From Opitutaceae bacterium TAV5 (GTDB lineage: Bacteria > Verrucomicrobiota > Verrucomicrobiia > Opitutales > Opitutaceae): a stretch of 64,000 nt of DNA. This document shows, piece after piece, positions 25,206 through 32,431 of the stretch (its first letter is position 1; the number at the start of each line of letters is the position of its first letter). The stretch spans positions 806,001 through 870,000 of the forward strand of contig CP007053.1 of the NCBI GenBank assembly GCA_000242935.3. Direction: 5' to 3'. The notes below the pieces were generated by a model that searched no databases, was not told the origin of the DNA, and was given only the letters and a program-made list of their open reading frames with translations. Made by a program: the position numbers and the translations under genes.

Positions 25206-25219
25206 GAGTTGATCAACTC
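25206..25219. promoter_or_regulatory. 14-bp perfect palindrome
   Basis: GAGTTGATCAACTC, 25 bases after the nucleotidyltransferase stop. It lies in the 163-base gap before the convergent LuxR gene, where no other gene is seen. Could be a protein site; function unknown. Confidence 0.3.
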
Positions 25220-25344
25220 TCACATCATCCTTCCGGGACAACTCTGCAACAGGCACCTGCGCCATGGAGAGAGATTTATCCCGGTCCTGGGCGCGCCAGC
25301 TCCATCAGTGGTTCGGAAGCGAGCCCCGTTGATTTCTGCCCCCG

Positions 25345-26154
25345 CTATGGCCGGAGCCTCCCGCAGGTGGCCGCGACCGCCGCGAGGCGGTTCTCCACAC
25401 CGAGTTTCCCGTAAATGTTTTCCAGGTGCCGCTTCACCGTCCCTTGGCTGATGCCGAGGATGAGCGCGATCTCCTGGTTCGTCTTGCCCTCGGCCAGCCA
25501 GGAAAGCACCTCCTGCTCCCGACCGCTCAGCCGCAGCCCCCGCCCTCCGGCCTGCCGCGCCTGCAGCGTCCGCCGCACCTGGCCAGGGGAAACCGGTTCC
25601 GCCGGGCCGGAGCCGATGGCCCGCGCCGCGAACTCCGCCGCGTGCGCCTCACTCCCCTGCCCCCGCCCCAGCATCAGGCGGAGCAGGATCGGCAGGTGCT
25701 CGGCCAGCAGATCGAACAGCATCCGGTCCTCGGCGCAAAAACTGCGCCGGTCCCGGATCACGCAAACGCTGAAGGTGTTCCCCGGCATCCATTCGCAGTC
25801 GCAGCCGAGGTCGTCCTCGATGCGCACCACCGGCCGCGCTTCCTGATACAGCGCGCGCCGGTGCCATTCGCCCGGGCTCAAAAAATCCGAGATACACGAG
25901 GCTTGCCGGTCCCGCCGCCCCATGGACGGATGCGACGCCATCCCCTCCGCCGAAAACCCCGGCAGCCCGCCCGCCGTAAACACATCCCGCTCCTCCCTCG
26001 CCGCGCCCCGCAGGCTTCCGGTCGCCAACTCGCCATCGACGATGCACGGCAGCAGGCCGACCACCCGCGCCAACGGGTCCGGCAGCAGCACCGCCCGGTA
26101 CATGGCAGCCATCACCGTGTTAAATCGACGTATTCGCCAGTGGCCGGGATTCAT
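25345..26154 (-). CDS. LuxR-family transcriptional regulator
   Basis: A 269-aa regulator. The C-terminal 65 residues are a LuxR/GerE helix-turn-helix: LSGREQEVLSWLAEGKTNQE, then IALILGISQGTVKRHLENIYGK. The N-terminal ~180 residues look like a GAF/sensor-like domain (CDCEWMPGNTFSVCVIRDRR, LLAEHLPILLRLML) and lack a receiver Asp pocket, so this is not an obvious response regulator. The ATG at 26154 is preferred; internal ATGs at 26112 and 26103 are possible. Divergent from the HAF-repeat gene across a strong palindrome. Confidence 0.85.
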   Translation of the reverse strand: MNPGHWRIRRFNTVMAAMYRAVLLPDPLARVVGLLPCIVDGELATGSLRGAAREERDVFTAGGLPGFSAEGMASHPSMGRRDRQASCISDFLSPGEWHRRALYQEARPVVRIEDDLGCDCEWMPGNTFSVCVIRDRRSFCAEDRMLFDLLAEHLPILLRLMLGRGQGSEAHAAEFAARAIGSGPAEPVSPGQVRRTLQARQAGGRGLRLSGREQEVLSWLAEGKTNQEIALILGISQGTVKRHLENIYGKLGVENRLAAVAATCGRLRP

Positions 26155-26217
26155 TCTTGCCGTATGCTTGCAACAACTGCGCCACCTTTCCCGAACGAGC
26201 GCGTTTAGCCAGCGGAA

Positions 26218-26237
26218 AATGTGCCGGACGGCACATT
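26218..26237. promoter_or_regulatory. 20-bp palindrome in the LuxR/HAF divergent promoter region
   Basis: AATGTGCC-GGAC-GGCACATT, a perfect 8-bp inverted repeat with a 4-base centre. It sits between the divergent LuxR regulator and the HAF-repeat protein, 35 bases before the latter's ATG. Length and symmetry fit a lux-box-like operator, so it is the best candidate site for the adjacent regulator. Confidence 0.6.
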
Positions 26238-26271
26238 GTCCGCACCCGGCCGCTGTGCGACACTCGTCACC

Positions 26272-28062
26272 ATGACGCTGCTCCCTGCCGCTGCCCGTGC
26301 GAACCGTCCCGATCACCGGCTTTTCCCGCGCCGCCGGCCTTGCCTCCTCGCCCGCGGCGCCGGGCTGGCCACCCTGCTGGCCGGGTTCCCGTTCGCGATG
26401 GCACGGGCGGCCGACGCCCCCCGCTACACCTATACCGTGCTCGCGACTCCCGGCACGGACAGCTACGGCTACTCCATCAACAACGCCGGCCAGATCGCCG
26501 GCGCGGCCATCACCGACAACGAAACCAGGGCCTTCCTCTACTCCACCGCGGATGACACTTTCCTGTGGCTCGGATCGTCCGTCTCCTCCGGGGAGAGCCG
26601 GGCCTACGGACTCAACGAGGCCGGGCAGGTGGCCGGCGCGGCCTGGCTGAGTCCGGGATCGGAAGGCTACCCCGCACTCCGGGAAACCGGCTTCATCCAC
26701 AACCCCGTTGGTTCCGGAGAACGGACCGGCACGCTCGGCGGCCAACGCTCGAAGGTTTTTGCCATCAACGCCTCGGACCACGCCGTCGGCTGGTCCGAAA
26801 CCGTCCCGCCTCCCGCGGCCGGCCAGCTCGGCGCTCCGCACGCCATTCTTTACGCCAACGGCACCCTCCACGATCTCGGCGTCCTCACGGGCAAAACCGT
26901 CAGCGTCGCCTACGGCATCAACGACGCCGGCCAGGTCGTCGGCTACTCCGGCACGGGCATCGGCGCCGGCGAGCGCGCCTTTGTCTATCAGAACGGCGTC
27001 ATGACCGAACTCGGCACGCTCTCCGCCGACGCGAACGCCACCAGCAGCGCCCACGACATCAACAACCAGGGCCAGATCGTCGGCCATGCCAGCACCTCCG
27101 GCGGCAACACTCACGCCTTTCTCTACACCGATGGCGCCATGCAGGACCTCGGCACGCTCTCGAACCAGGGCGACAGCTTTGCCCACGCCATCAACGCCTC
27201 GGGCTGGATCGTGGGCGTCTCCGATCAATACCAGCCGCAGACCTTTTCGACAGCCCGGCGCGCCTTTCTTTACAAGGACGGCCAGATGTACGCCCTCAAC
27301 TCCCTGATCGACGGCTTCGGCGTGAGCGACAATGTCCTTTTTGCCAGCGACATCAATTCCCTCAGCGCCACCGGTCAGGTCGGCAAACCCATTAACGACT
27401 GGGGCCAGATCGTGGTCGGCAAACGCATTGCCGGCCAGGATCGCGTGCTGCTGCTCAACCCCGTGGACATCCTGCAAACCACCCTCGCCGGCGGCGCGGC
27501 GCACAACGCCAAGGTCATCGCCGGCTACGACTACCGGCACGTCGCCCCCTTCACCTCGATCGAAACCCTCGGCACCACCGCCACCCTGCTCGACGGCATT
27601 GCCGGAGCCAACCGCGACGTCGATCTCGGCTTCAGCGCCGCACCCTCCGGCCGGTTCGTCAGCGACGTGCTCGAAGTCAGCGGTACCGGCGCGGACATCT
27701 TCATGCTGCAGCTCACCTACGATGAAGCCCTCGCCACCGCCCTCTTCGGCGACGAGAGCCTCGCCTTCCTCGCCTGGCTCGACCCGCTGGATGACCAATG
27801 GAAAAACGCCGTGCTCGGCAACAGCACCAGCTTCATGAACTTCGTCGCCGGAGCCTACGACCCCGAAACCAATTTTATTCTCGGCACCTACGGGATCGAC
27901 ACCGATACAAACACCGTCTGGGCGGTACTCGACCACAACAGCCGCTTCGCCGTCACGGCCGCCATTCCCGAACCCGCCGCCCTCGCCGCGCTCCTCGGCG
28001 CCCTCGCCGCGGCGCTGGCCGCCCTGCGGGGAGTGAGCCGTATCCGTAACCACAAGACTTGA
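26272..28062 (+). CDS. HAF-repeat surface protein with PEP-CTERM anchor
   Basis: A 596-aa exported protein. After a long basic leader and hydrophobic segment (GAGLATLLAGFPFAMARA) come about seven HAF-type repeats of 40-60 residues with the core I/L-N-x-x-G-x-x-x-G: YSINNAGQIAGAA, YGLNEAGQVAGAA, YGINDAGQVVGYS, HDINNQGQIVGHAS, HAINASGWIVGVS. This repeat forms beta-propeller-like extracellular domains. A separate domain of about 180 residues follows, ending in IPEPAALAALLGALAAALAAL plus basic residues, an exosortase signal. The ATG at 26272 is preferred over 26221, which would include the palindrome region. Confidence 0.85.
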   Translation: MTLLPAAARANRPDHRLFPRRRPCLLARGAGLATLLAGFPFAMARAADAPRYTYTVLATPGTDSYGYSINNAGQIAGAAITDNETRAFLYSTADDTFLWLGSSVSSGESRAYGLNEAGQVAGAAWLSPGSEGYPALRETGFIHNPVGSGERTGTLGGQRSKVFAINASDHAVGWSETVPPPAAGQLGAPHAILYANGTLHDLGVLTGKTVSVAYGINDAGQVVGYSGTGIGAGERAFVYQNGVMTELGTLSADANATSSAHDINNQGQIVGHASTSGGNTHAFLYTDGAMQDLGTLSNQGDSFAHAINASGWIVGVSDQYQPQTFSTARRAFLYKDGQMYALNSLIDGFGVSDNVLFASDINSLSATGQVGKPINDWGQIVVGKRIAGQDRVLLLNPVDILQTTLAGGAAHNAKVIAGYDYRHVAPFTSIETLGTTATLLDGIAGANRDVDLGFSAAPSGRFVSDVLEVSGTGADIFMLQLTYDEALATALFGDESLAFLAWLDPLDDQWKNAVLGNSTSFMNFVAGAYDPETNFILGTYGIDTDTNTVWAVLDHNSRFAVTAAIPEPAALAALLGALAAALAALRGVSRIRNHKT

Positions 28063-28089
28063 CCTTTCCCTGCGGAAAAGGGCCTGTGC

Positions 28090-28166
28090 TGATGCTGCGC
28101 AGCATCACCGGGTTTGGGGCGAGGCGCGTCGCGCCTCGTCCGGCAGGCAGCAGAGACGCCTGCCGC
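28090..28166. terminator. Three palindromes between convergent genes
   Basis: 28090-28107 is an 18-bp perfect palindrome (TGATGCTGC-GCAGCATCA). 28121-28137 pairs GAGGCGCG with CGCGCCTC around one base. 28141-28148 (CGGCAGGC) pairs with GCCTGCCG at about 28159-28166. They fill the 116 bases between the HAF gene and the convergent alcohol dehydrogenase gene. Possible bidirectional terminator and part of the genome's small-hairpin family. Confidence 0.55.
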
Positions 28167-28178
28167 TGCTTTTACCGG

Positions 28179-29438
28179 CTACGACTTTTCCTGAACCGCT
28201 CCGGGCAGCACCACGACTTTCAGGCCCTCCTGGCGGATGTTCAGCTCCATCGCCTCGGTGATCTTTTCCAGCGGGAAACGGTGGGTGATGAGTTCCTCGA
28301 CCGGCAGGCCGATGCCCTGCGCGCGGCGCAGGAAATTGTAGGCGATCGGGTATTCATCGACCGAGTACACCCAGGAACCGACCAGCGAAATCTCCTTGGC
28401 GCAGAAATCCTGATGCGGGTTGACCGTGCAGGTACCGTTGTCGACGAAGAAGCCGACCTCGCACACCCCGCCTCCGCGTTGCACGAAATGGAAAATGTTG
28501 GACGCGGCGGCGGGCACGCCGGTGCACTGGAAGGCGAAGTGGCAGCCGCGCCCCTTGGTCGCGCCCTTCACCGCATCGATCAGGTCGGGCAGGCCGGGGT
28601 AGTTGCGGTAGTTGATCACGGTCTCGGCTCCCATGCGCTTCGCCATGGCGAGGCGGCTGTCCGATCCGTCGAGCGCGACAATGTGCTCGGTGCCGGCGGC
28701 GCGCACCACCGCCAGCATCAACAGGCCGATCGGCCCGCATCCCTGCACGAGCACGCGGCTGCGGAAATTGAGCAGGCCGGTGCTCTTGGCGCGCTCGAGC
28801 GCATGCACCACCACGGCGGCGGGCTCGATCAGCATGCGCAGCTCGAGGCCGAGATCGTTGACGACAAAAAACGAAGCGCCGGCCCGCACGATCATGTACT
28901 CGGCGAAGTAGCCGTTGAGATGGGTGTCGTCATCGGGGAAAAGACCCTGCACGCCGAGGTTTTCGCAGAGGTTGAGCCGGCCCGGAAGATAGAGGCAGGG
29001 ATCGCATTTGCCGCAGGTGGTGACGCTGGTGACGATCTTGTCGCCCACCTTCACCGGCTTGCCGGAATTGTCGCGCGTCACATTTTTGCCGAGCCGGACG
29101 ATCTCCCCCGTGCCCTCGTGCCCGAGCACCAGCGGGGCGAGCTTCATCGGGTCGCCCTTGTATTCGTGAACGTCGGTGCCGCAAATGCCGCAGCCCTCCA
29201 CCCGGACGAGAATCTCGTCATCGGTGATCGCGCGGATAGGAAACTCGCGCAGTTCGATGTGCTTGGGACCGGTGAGCAAGGCAGCTTTGCAGGACGCCGG
29301 GACGGCAACGGTCGCCGCCTCCGGCGGTGCGGCGACCGGACGGGAAGAGACCACGGCCGAGCACGCGGGACGGAGCAGATTGCCCTGTTGTTCTTCGATC
29401 ACTTGCCGGACGATCCGGCTGATGTCTTCAATTTGCAT
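28179..29438 (-). CDS. Zn-dependent alcohol dehydrogenase with encapsulation-peptide-like N-terminus
   Basis: A 419-aa medium-chain dehydrogenase. Catalytic Zn ligands are in GICGTDVHEY (Cys86) and GHEGTGEI (His107/Glu108). Structural Zn cysteines are at 142, 145, 148 and 158. The NAD-binding region holds VLVQGCGPIGLLMLAVVRAAG. Residues 1-20 (MQIEDISRIVRQVIEEQQGN) form an amphipathic helix followed by an Ala/Pro linker of about 30 residues before the enzyme proper. That matches the layout of microcompartment cargo tags. It may reduce lactaldehyde to 1,2-propanediol with NADH and so recycle NAD within the shell. A short inverted repeat (29452-29473) precedes the start. Confidence 0.88.
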   Translation of the reverse strand: MQIEDISRIVRQVIEEQQGNLLRPACSAVVSSRPVAAPPEAATVAVPASCKAALLTGPKHIELREFPIRAITDDEILVRVEGCGICGTDVHEYKGDPMKLAPLVLGHEGTGEIVRLGKNVTRDNSGKPVKVGDKIVTSVTTCGKCDPCLYLPGRLNLCENLGVQGLFPDDDTHLNGYFAEYMIVRAGASFFVVNDLGLELRMLIEPAAVVVHALERAKSTGLLNFRSRVLVQGCGPIGLLMLAVVRAAGTEHIVALDGSDSRLAMAKRMGAETVINYRNYPGLPDLIDAVKGATKGRGCHFAFQCTGVPAAASNIFHFVQRGGGVCEVGFFVDNGTCTVNPHQDFCAKEISLVGSWVYSVDEYPIAYNFLRRAQGIGLPVEELITHRFPLEKITEAMELNIRQEGLKVVVLPGAVQEKS

Positions 29439-29622
29439 GGCTTGGCTTTTTCAGGGTGTTCAGGACCACCCTGTTGAGGGAAAAAGGCAGCATCACTGCG
29501 CCGGTTCCCTGGCGTCAACGAGAGGATGGAGCCGGGCCGACGTTCTTCACGCAGCTTTTAGCACCTATTAACCGGCATGTTTCATACGTTTTGTATCCGG
29601 AAACGTGATCGCTTGCAAGTAG

Positions 29623-29695
29623 GGGCGTCGCTTGCGACGCCCGCGAACGGGAGAGGAGCCTCATCCGCCTGGCGCGGGCCTCGCAAGCGAGGCCC
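29623..29695. repeat. Two 9-bp-stem hairpins in the 310-base gap upstream of the alcohol dehydrogenase
   Basis: 29623-29642 is GGGCGTCGC-TT-GCGACGCCC; 29676-29695 is GGGCCTCGC-AA-GCGAGGCCC. Stems are perfect and the two sequences covary. The rest of 29439-29748 holds no credible gene, only the short CAGGGTG/CACCCTG hairpin at 29452-29473. Confidence 0.65.
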
Positions 29696-29748
29696 CTGCA
29701 TCGGCATACGCCTCAGGCTGGCAAAGCGTATGGCCCAAAACACGCCCC

Positions 29749-30105
29749 TCAAAACGGCACGTCGTCGTCATTGATCGTCTCGCCGGGCTCTTCGGGGAGG
29801 GGGGCGCCGTCGTCTTCCGGGGGCGGCGCGTCAGGCGATGCGTCAACGGGTTCGATTTTCCATGCGTTGAGATTCACGTAGTAATTTTCCTTCCATTCGC
29901 GGCCCCGCAGATCGAAGGAGACCTTGGCCTTGTCGCCCGGATTGAGGGAGGCGAGGAGGCTGACCTTGTCCTTCACGCACTCGAACTTGATGTCCTGTGG
30001 GAAGCGGCCGTCCTCGATAGTGAGGACAAATTCACGCTTGTTGAAGCCGCTGCCGAACGTCTGCTCGTCGAAGATTTTTTTGATGGTGCCGGTGATCTCG
30101 AACAT
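29749..30105 (-). CDS. DUF3127-type OB-fold protein with SSB-like acidic tail
   Basis: A 118-aa protein. [20 protein letters not shown] and [20 protein letters not shown], then [15 protein letters not shown], match the DUF3127 OB-fold pattern known mostly from Bacteroidetes. The C-terminus is Pro/Glu-rich and ends in NDDDVPF, almost the same as the DDDIPF tip by which single-stranded-DNA-binding proteins recruit partners. It probably binds single-stranded nucleic acid. Last gene of the minus-strand defence run, 97 bases after RhuM. The ATG at 30105 is chosen because the domain starts there. Confidence 0.75.
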   Translation of the reverse strand: MFEITGTIKKIFDEQTFGSGFNKREFVLTIEDGRFPQDIKFECVKDKVSLLASLNPGDKAKVSFDLRGREWKENYYVNLNAWKIEPVDASPDAPPPEDDGAPLPEEPGETINDDDVPF

Positions 30106-30202
30106 GCCGCCCACGATGAACGCAGTCCGCGACCAGTTGCCAGTCTTCGTTGACGCACAGGGCAGATTTCGGGCGAGACACCCTTTTCTCACTTCAAAAT
30201 TC

Positions 30203-31207
30203 TCACTTCATCTTCCTGCGTTTCAGTTTCGCCTCAATGGACTTCAACTCGGCCTCGTCGGCTTGGTCGGCGGCGAGGGCTTCCTGTTTTTTGCGGCGGT
30301 CATCGAAATCGAGATAGAGCGCGGTGGTGGACGCTTCCATTTGCTCGTGGCTGACGTCGCCGTTGCCTTCGAGGAGCGGGAAGCCGTTGGAAGCGATGAT
30401 CTGGTCGATGTTTTCTTTCCAGAAGCTCATGCGCGTCTCCTTGCGGTTTTTGGCGCGGAGCTCGGCGGTTTCGAGGAAGATGACGACGAGGCGGTTGAGG
30501 GTGTCGATTTCGTCCTCCGTGAGGTAGTTTTTGGCGACGAGGATGTCGGTCTTTCGCACCTTGTCGCCCTTCCACGCGAGCAGGCCGAAATGGGGATCGT
30601 CGGGATTGGCCCGTGCGGTGACGAGTCCGGCGGCGGTCTTTTGGCTGACGGCAAAGAGCAGGGAGTTCTGGACGGTGGCGAAAAATTGCTGGGTGGCGCG
30701 GTCGGTCTTGTCGTAATCGGTGCTGAGAGCGAAGAGGTCGCGGACTTTTTGATAAAACCGTTTTTCTGAGGCGCGGATGTCGCGGATGCGCGCCAGCATC
30801 TCGTCGAAATGGTCCGGGCGGCCATCGGGGTTTTTGAGCCGCTCGTCATCCATGGCGAAGCCCTTGAGCAGGTATTCCTTGAGGACGGTGGAGGCCCAGC
30901 GCCGAAACTGAACGCCGCGCGGCGAACGCACCCGGTAGCCGACAGCGAGGATGGCATCGAGGTTGTAGAGGGTGACCGGGCGCCGCACCTCGCGGCCACC
31001 TTCGGTTTGAACTACCGAGGATTCCTCGATAGTTGCTTCGCGGCTCAGTTCTCCGTCCTCGTATATGTTCTTGAGGTGCAGGCTGATGTTGTCGGTGCTG
31101 ACATCAAAAAGCTGGGCCATTTCCCGTTGGGTGAGCCAGACGGTCTGGTCCTTGGCCCGGAGCTGGATGCGGCTCTGGCCATCTTCGGTGGTGTAAAGGA
31201 TCAGCAT
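30203..31207 (-). CDS. rhuM: RhuM family protein
   Basis: A 334-aa RhuM-family protein, a type often found inside type I restriction loci. The N-terminal part is HTH-like ([23 protein letters not shown]). [22 protein letters not shown] then matches the conserved RhuM core, and a helical Lys/Glu-rich C-terminus follows. Its molecular activity is not established. The ATG at 31207 lies 13 bases past the anticodon nuclease stop, so the two are co-transcribed. Upstream in-frame codons only read the other gene's DNA. Confidence 0.85.
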   Translation of the reverse strand: MLILYTTEDGQSRIQLRAKDQTVWLTQREMAQLFDVSTDNISLHLKNIYEDGELSREATIEESSVVQTEGGREVRRPVTLYNLDAILAVGYRVRSPRGVQFRRWASTVLKEYLLKGFAMDDERLKNPDGRPDHFDEMLARIRDIRASEKRFYQKVRDLFALSTDYDKTDRATQQFFATVQNSLLFAVSQKTAAGLVTARANPDDPHFGLLAWKGDKVRKTDILVAKNYLTEDEIDTLNRLVVIFLETAELRAKNRKETRMSFWKENIDQIIASNGFPLLEGNGDVSHEQMEASTTALYLDFDDRRKKQEALAADQADEAELKSIEAKLKRRKMK

Positions 31208-31220
31208 CGGCGAAGGCGGT

Positions 31221-32354
31221 TTAGGGTTGAGCTGCGGGGATTGGCGCGGCGGCGGGCGGGGGCGCTTCGTTGACCAGCGCGGGCAGGTCGAAGGCGTGTT
31301 TGTTGAGGAAGGCCGCGAGGATGTCGCGGAAGAGTTGTTTGTCGGCCTCCGACATCTCGACCGGCGCGTAGAGCGAATATTTTTCGTGGCTACGGAGATT
31401 GAGCGCGCGGGCATACAGGGCTTCGTCCTTCACGCCTTCGAGGCATTCTGAGAAATCCTTCTTGCCAAAAAAAACGGCGGTTTTTTCCATGATCCCACGC
31501 AGCATGTTGAAATGGTGGAAAAAGAGCGTGCCGGAGTGGGAATCAGCGGCCTTGCGCAGCTCGGCCAACATGGCGACGTGGTGGAAAAAAGGCGTGTCGT
31601 CGGTGGCGCGCAGGGTGTAGTCGCCGCTGCCGCCGGGGCGGTGCAGGAAGTAGCGTTTGCACTTCCCGGCCTTAAGCTCGTTGCAGACGACGTTGAAGAA
31701 CAGGGCGTGGTGCGAGGAAACAACTGTTTGCAGTCTTTTATGTCTCTTTTTGGCCTTCTGGAGTATCCTAGCGAGGTCGCTGGCGACTGCGATGGCGTTG
31801 TTGTCGTCGAGCGATGAAACGGGGTCGTCGATGTAGAGATACTCGACCCAAGCGTAGGACCAGTGACCGGCGATCACCCGTTCACAGATGGTCATGAAGA
31901 GACACCAAATGAATAGACGTTCTTCGCCGCGGGAAATTTTGATATGAGTGGCGCCCTGCTTACGAAAGGAGACTGTCCAGTTGGTAAATTCAAAGGTGAG
32001 ATCGGTGTAACGGCCGAGGTAAGACTGAATGTCTTTGTTTAAGTCCAACTCATCGAGGCCGCCGAAAAATTGAGAGTCTGAATTGAGTCTAAGGAAACGC
32101 TTGCTGTCCGTCGCGAGGTCATTTTCCCACGAAAACAGGTCCTCGGTGAAGGCGTTGAAATAAAGAGTATCGGGGGTGCCAGAGTTTTTGCGTTTGCCTG
32201 CGTCCTTGAACTCCATCGAGAGGCGGGTCTTGCCGGTGCCGTTGTAGGCGTAGAGGAGCACGAAGTCGTGGCCTCCGTTGACGAAGTCGTCGCGCAGCCG
32301 CGCGACCAAACGGTCGAGGGATGGGAATCGAATGATCTTGGGTTTGTCGCTCAT
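31221..32354 (-). CDS. PrrC/RloC-like anticodon nuclease (ABC-type ATPase)
   Basis: A 377-aa protein. The ATPase part shows a Walker A AYNGTGKT (36-43), an ABC-signature-like ISRGEERLF (140-148) and a Walker B LYIDDPVSSLD (173-183), as in PrrC-type ATPases. The C-terminal part has Arg286-x3-Glu290 and His323, matching in order and spacing the R-x3-E-x(~31)-H tRNA-cleaving triad of PrrC. Length is close to PrrC (about 396 aa). Such enzymes cut host tRNA anticodon loops when a linked type I restriction enzyme is blocked by a phage. Here no restriction enzyme remains, only hsdS relics. Its ATG overlaps the stop of one relic. Confidence 0.7.
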   Translation of the reverse strand: MSDKPKIIRFPSLDRLVARLRDDFVNGGHDFVLLYAYNGTGKTRLSMEFKDAGKRKNSGTPDTLYFNAFTEDLFSWENDLATDSKRFLRLNSDSQFFGGLDELDLNKDIQSYLGRYTDLTFEFTNWTVSFRKQGATHIKISRGEERLFIWCLFMTICERVIAGHWSYAWVEYLYIDDPVSSLDDNNAIAVASDLARILQKAKKRHKRLQTVVSSHHALFFNVVCNELKAGKCKRYFLHRPGGSGDYTLRATDDTPFFHHVAMLAELRKAADSHSGTLFFHHFNMLRGIMEKTAVFFGKKDFSECLEGVKDEALYARALNLRSHEKYSLYAPVEMSEADKQLFRDILAAFLNKHAFDLPALVNEAPPPAAAPIPAAQP

Positions 32355-32389
32355 GCCTCGGCCTCCGCTGGGGACGGGAAGAAATGCAG
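32351..32389 (-). pseudogene. Relic of a type I hsdS 3' end (copy 1)
   Basis: Reads LHFFPSPAEAEA-stop, the usual last residues of a type I specificity subunit. The TGA overlaps the anticodon nuclease ATG. It is about 75% identical in DNA to the same stretch at 36459-36495. No hsdS sequence continues upstream; the 42 bases before it lead to the helicase stop. Confidence 0.65.
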
Positions 32390-32431
32390 TATGCGCACCC
32401 GTGTCCGGAAATGGTGTCGAGACTTCATGTC

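Noticed and set aside
25345-28053. 902-aa minus-strand open frame
   Set aside because: Beyond the LuxR domain at its end it is the antisense of the HAF-repeat gene, with Gly/Val/Glu-rich composition typical of high-GC shadow frames. Only 25345-26154 is kept.
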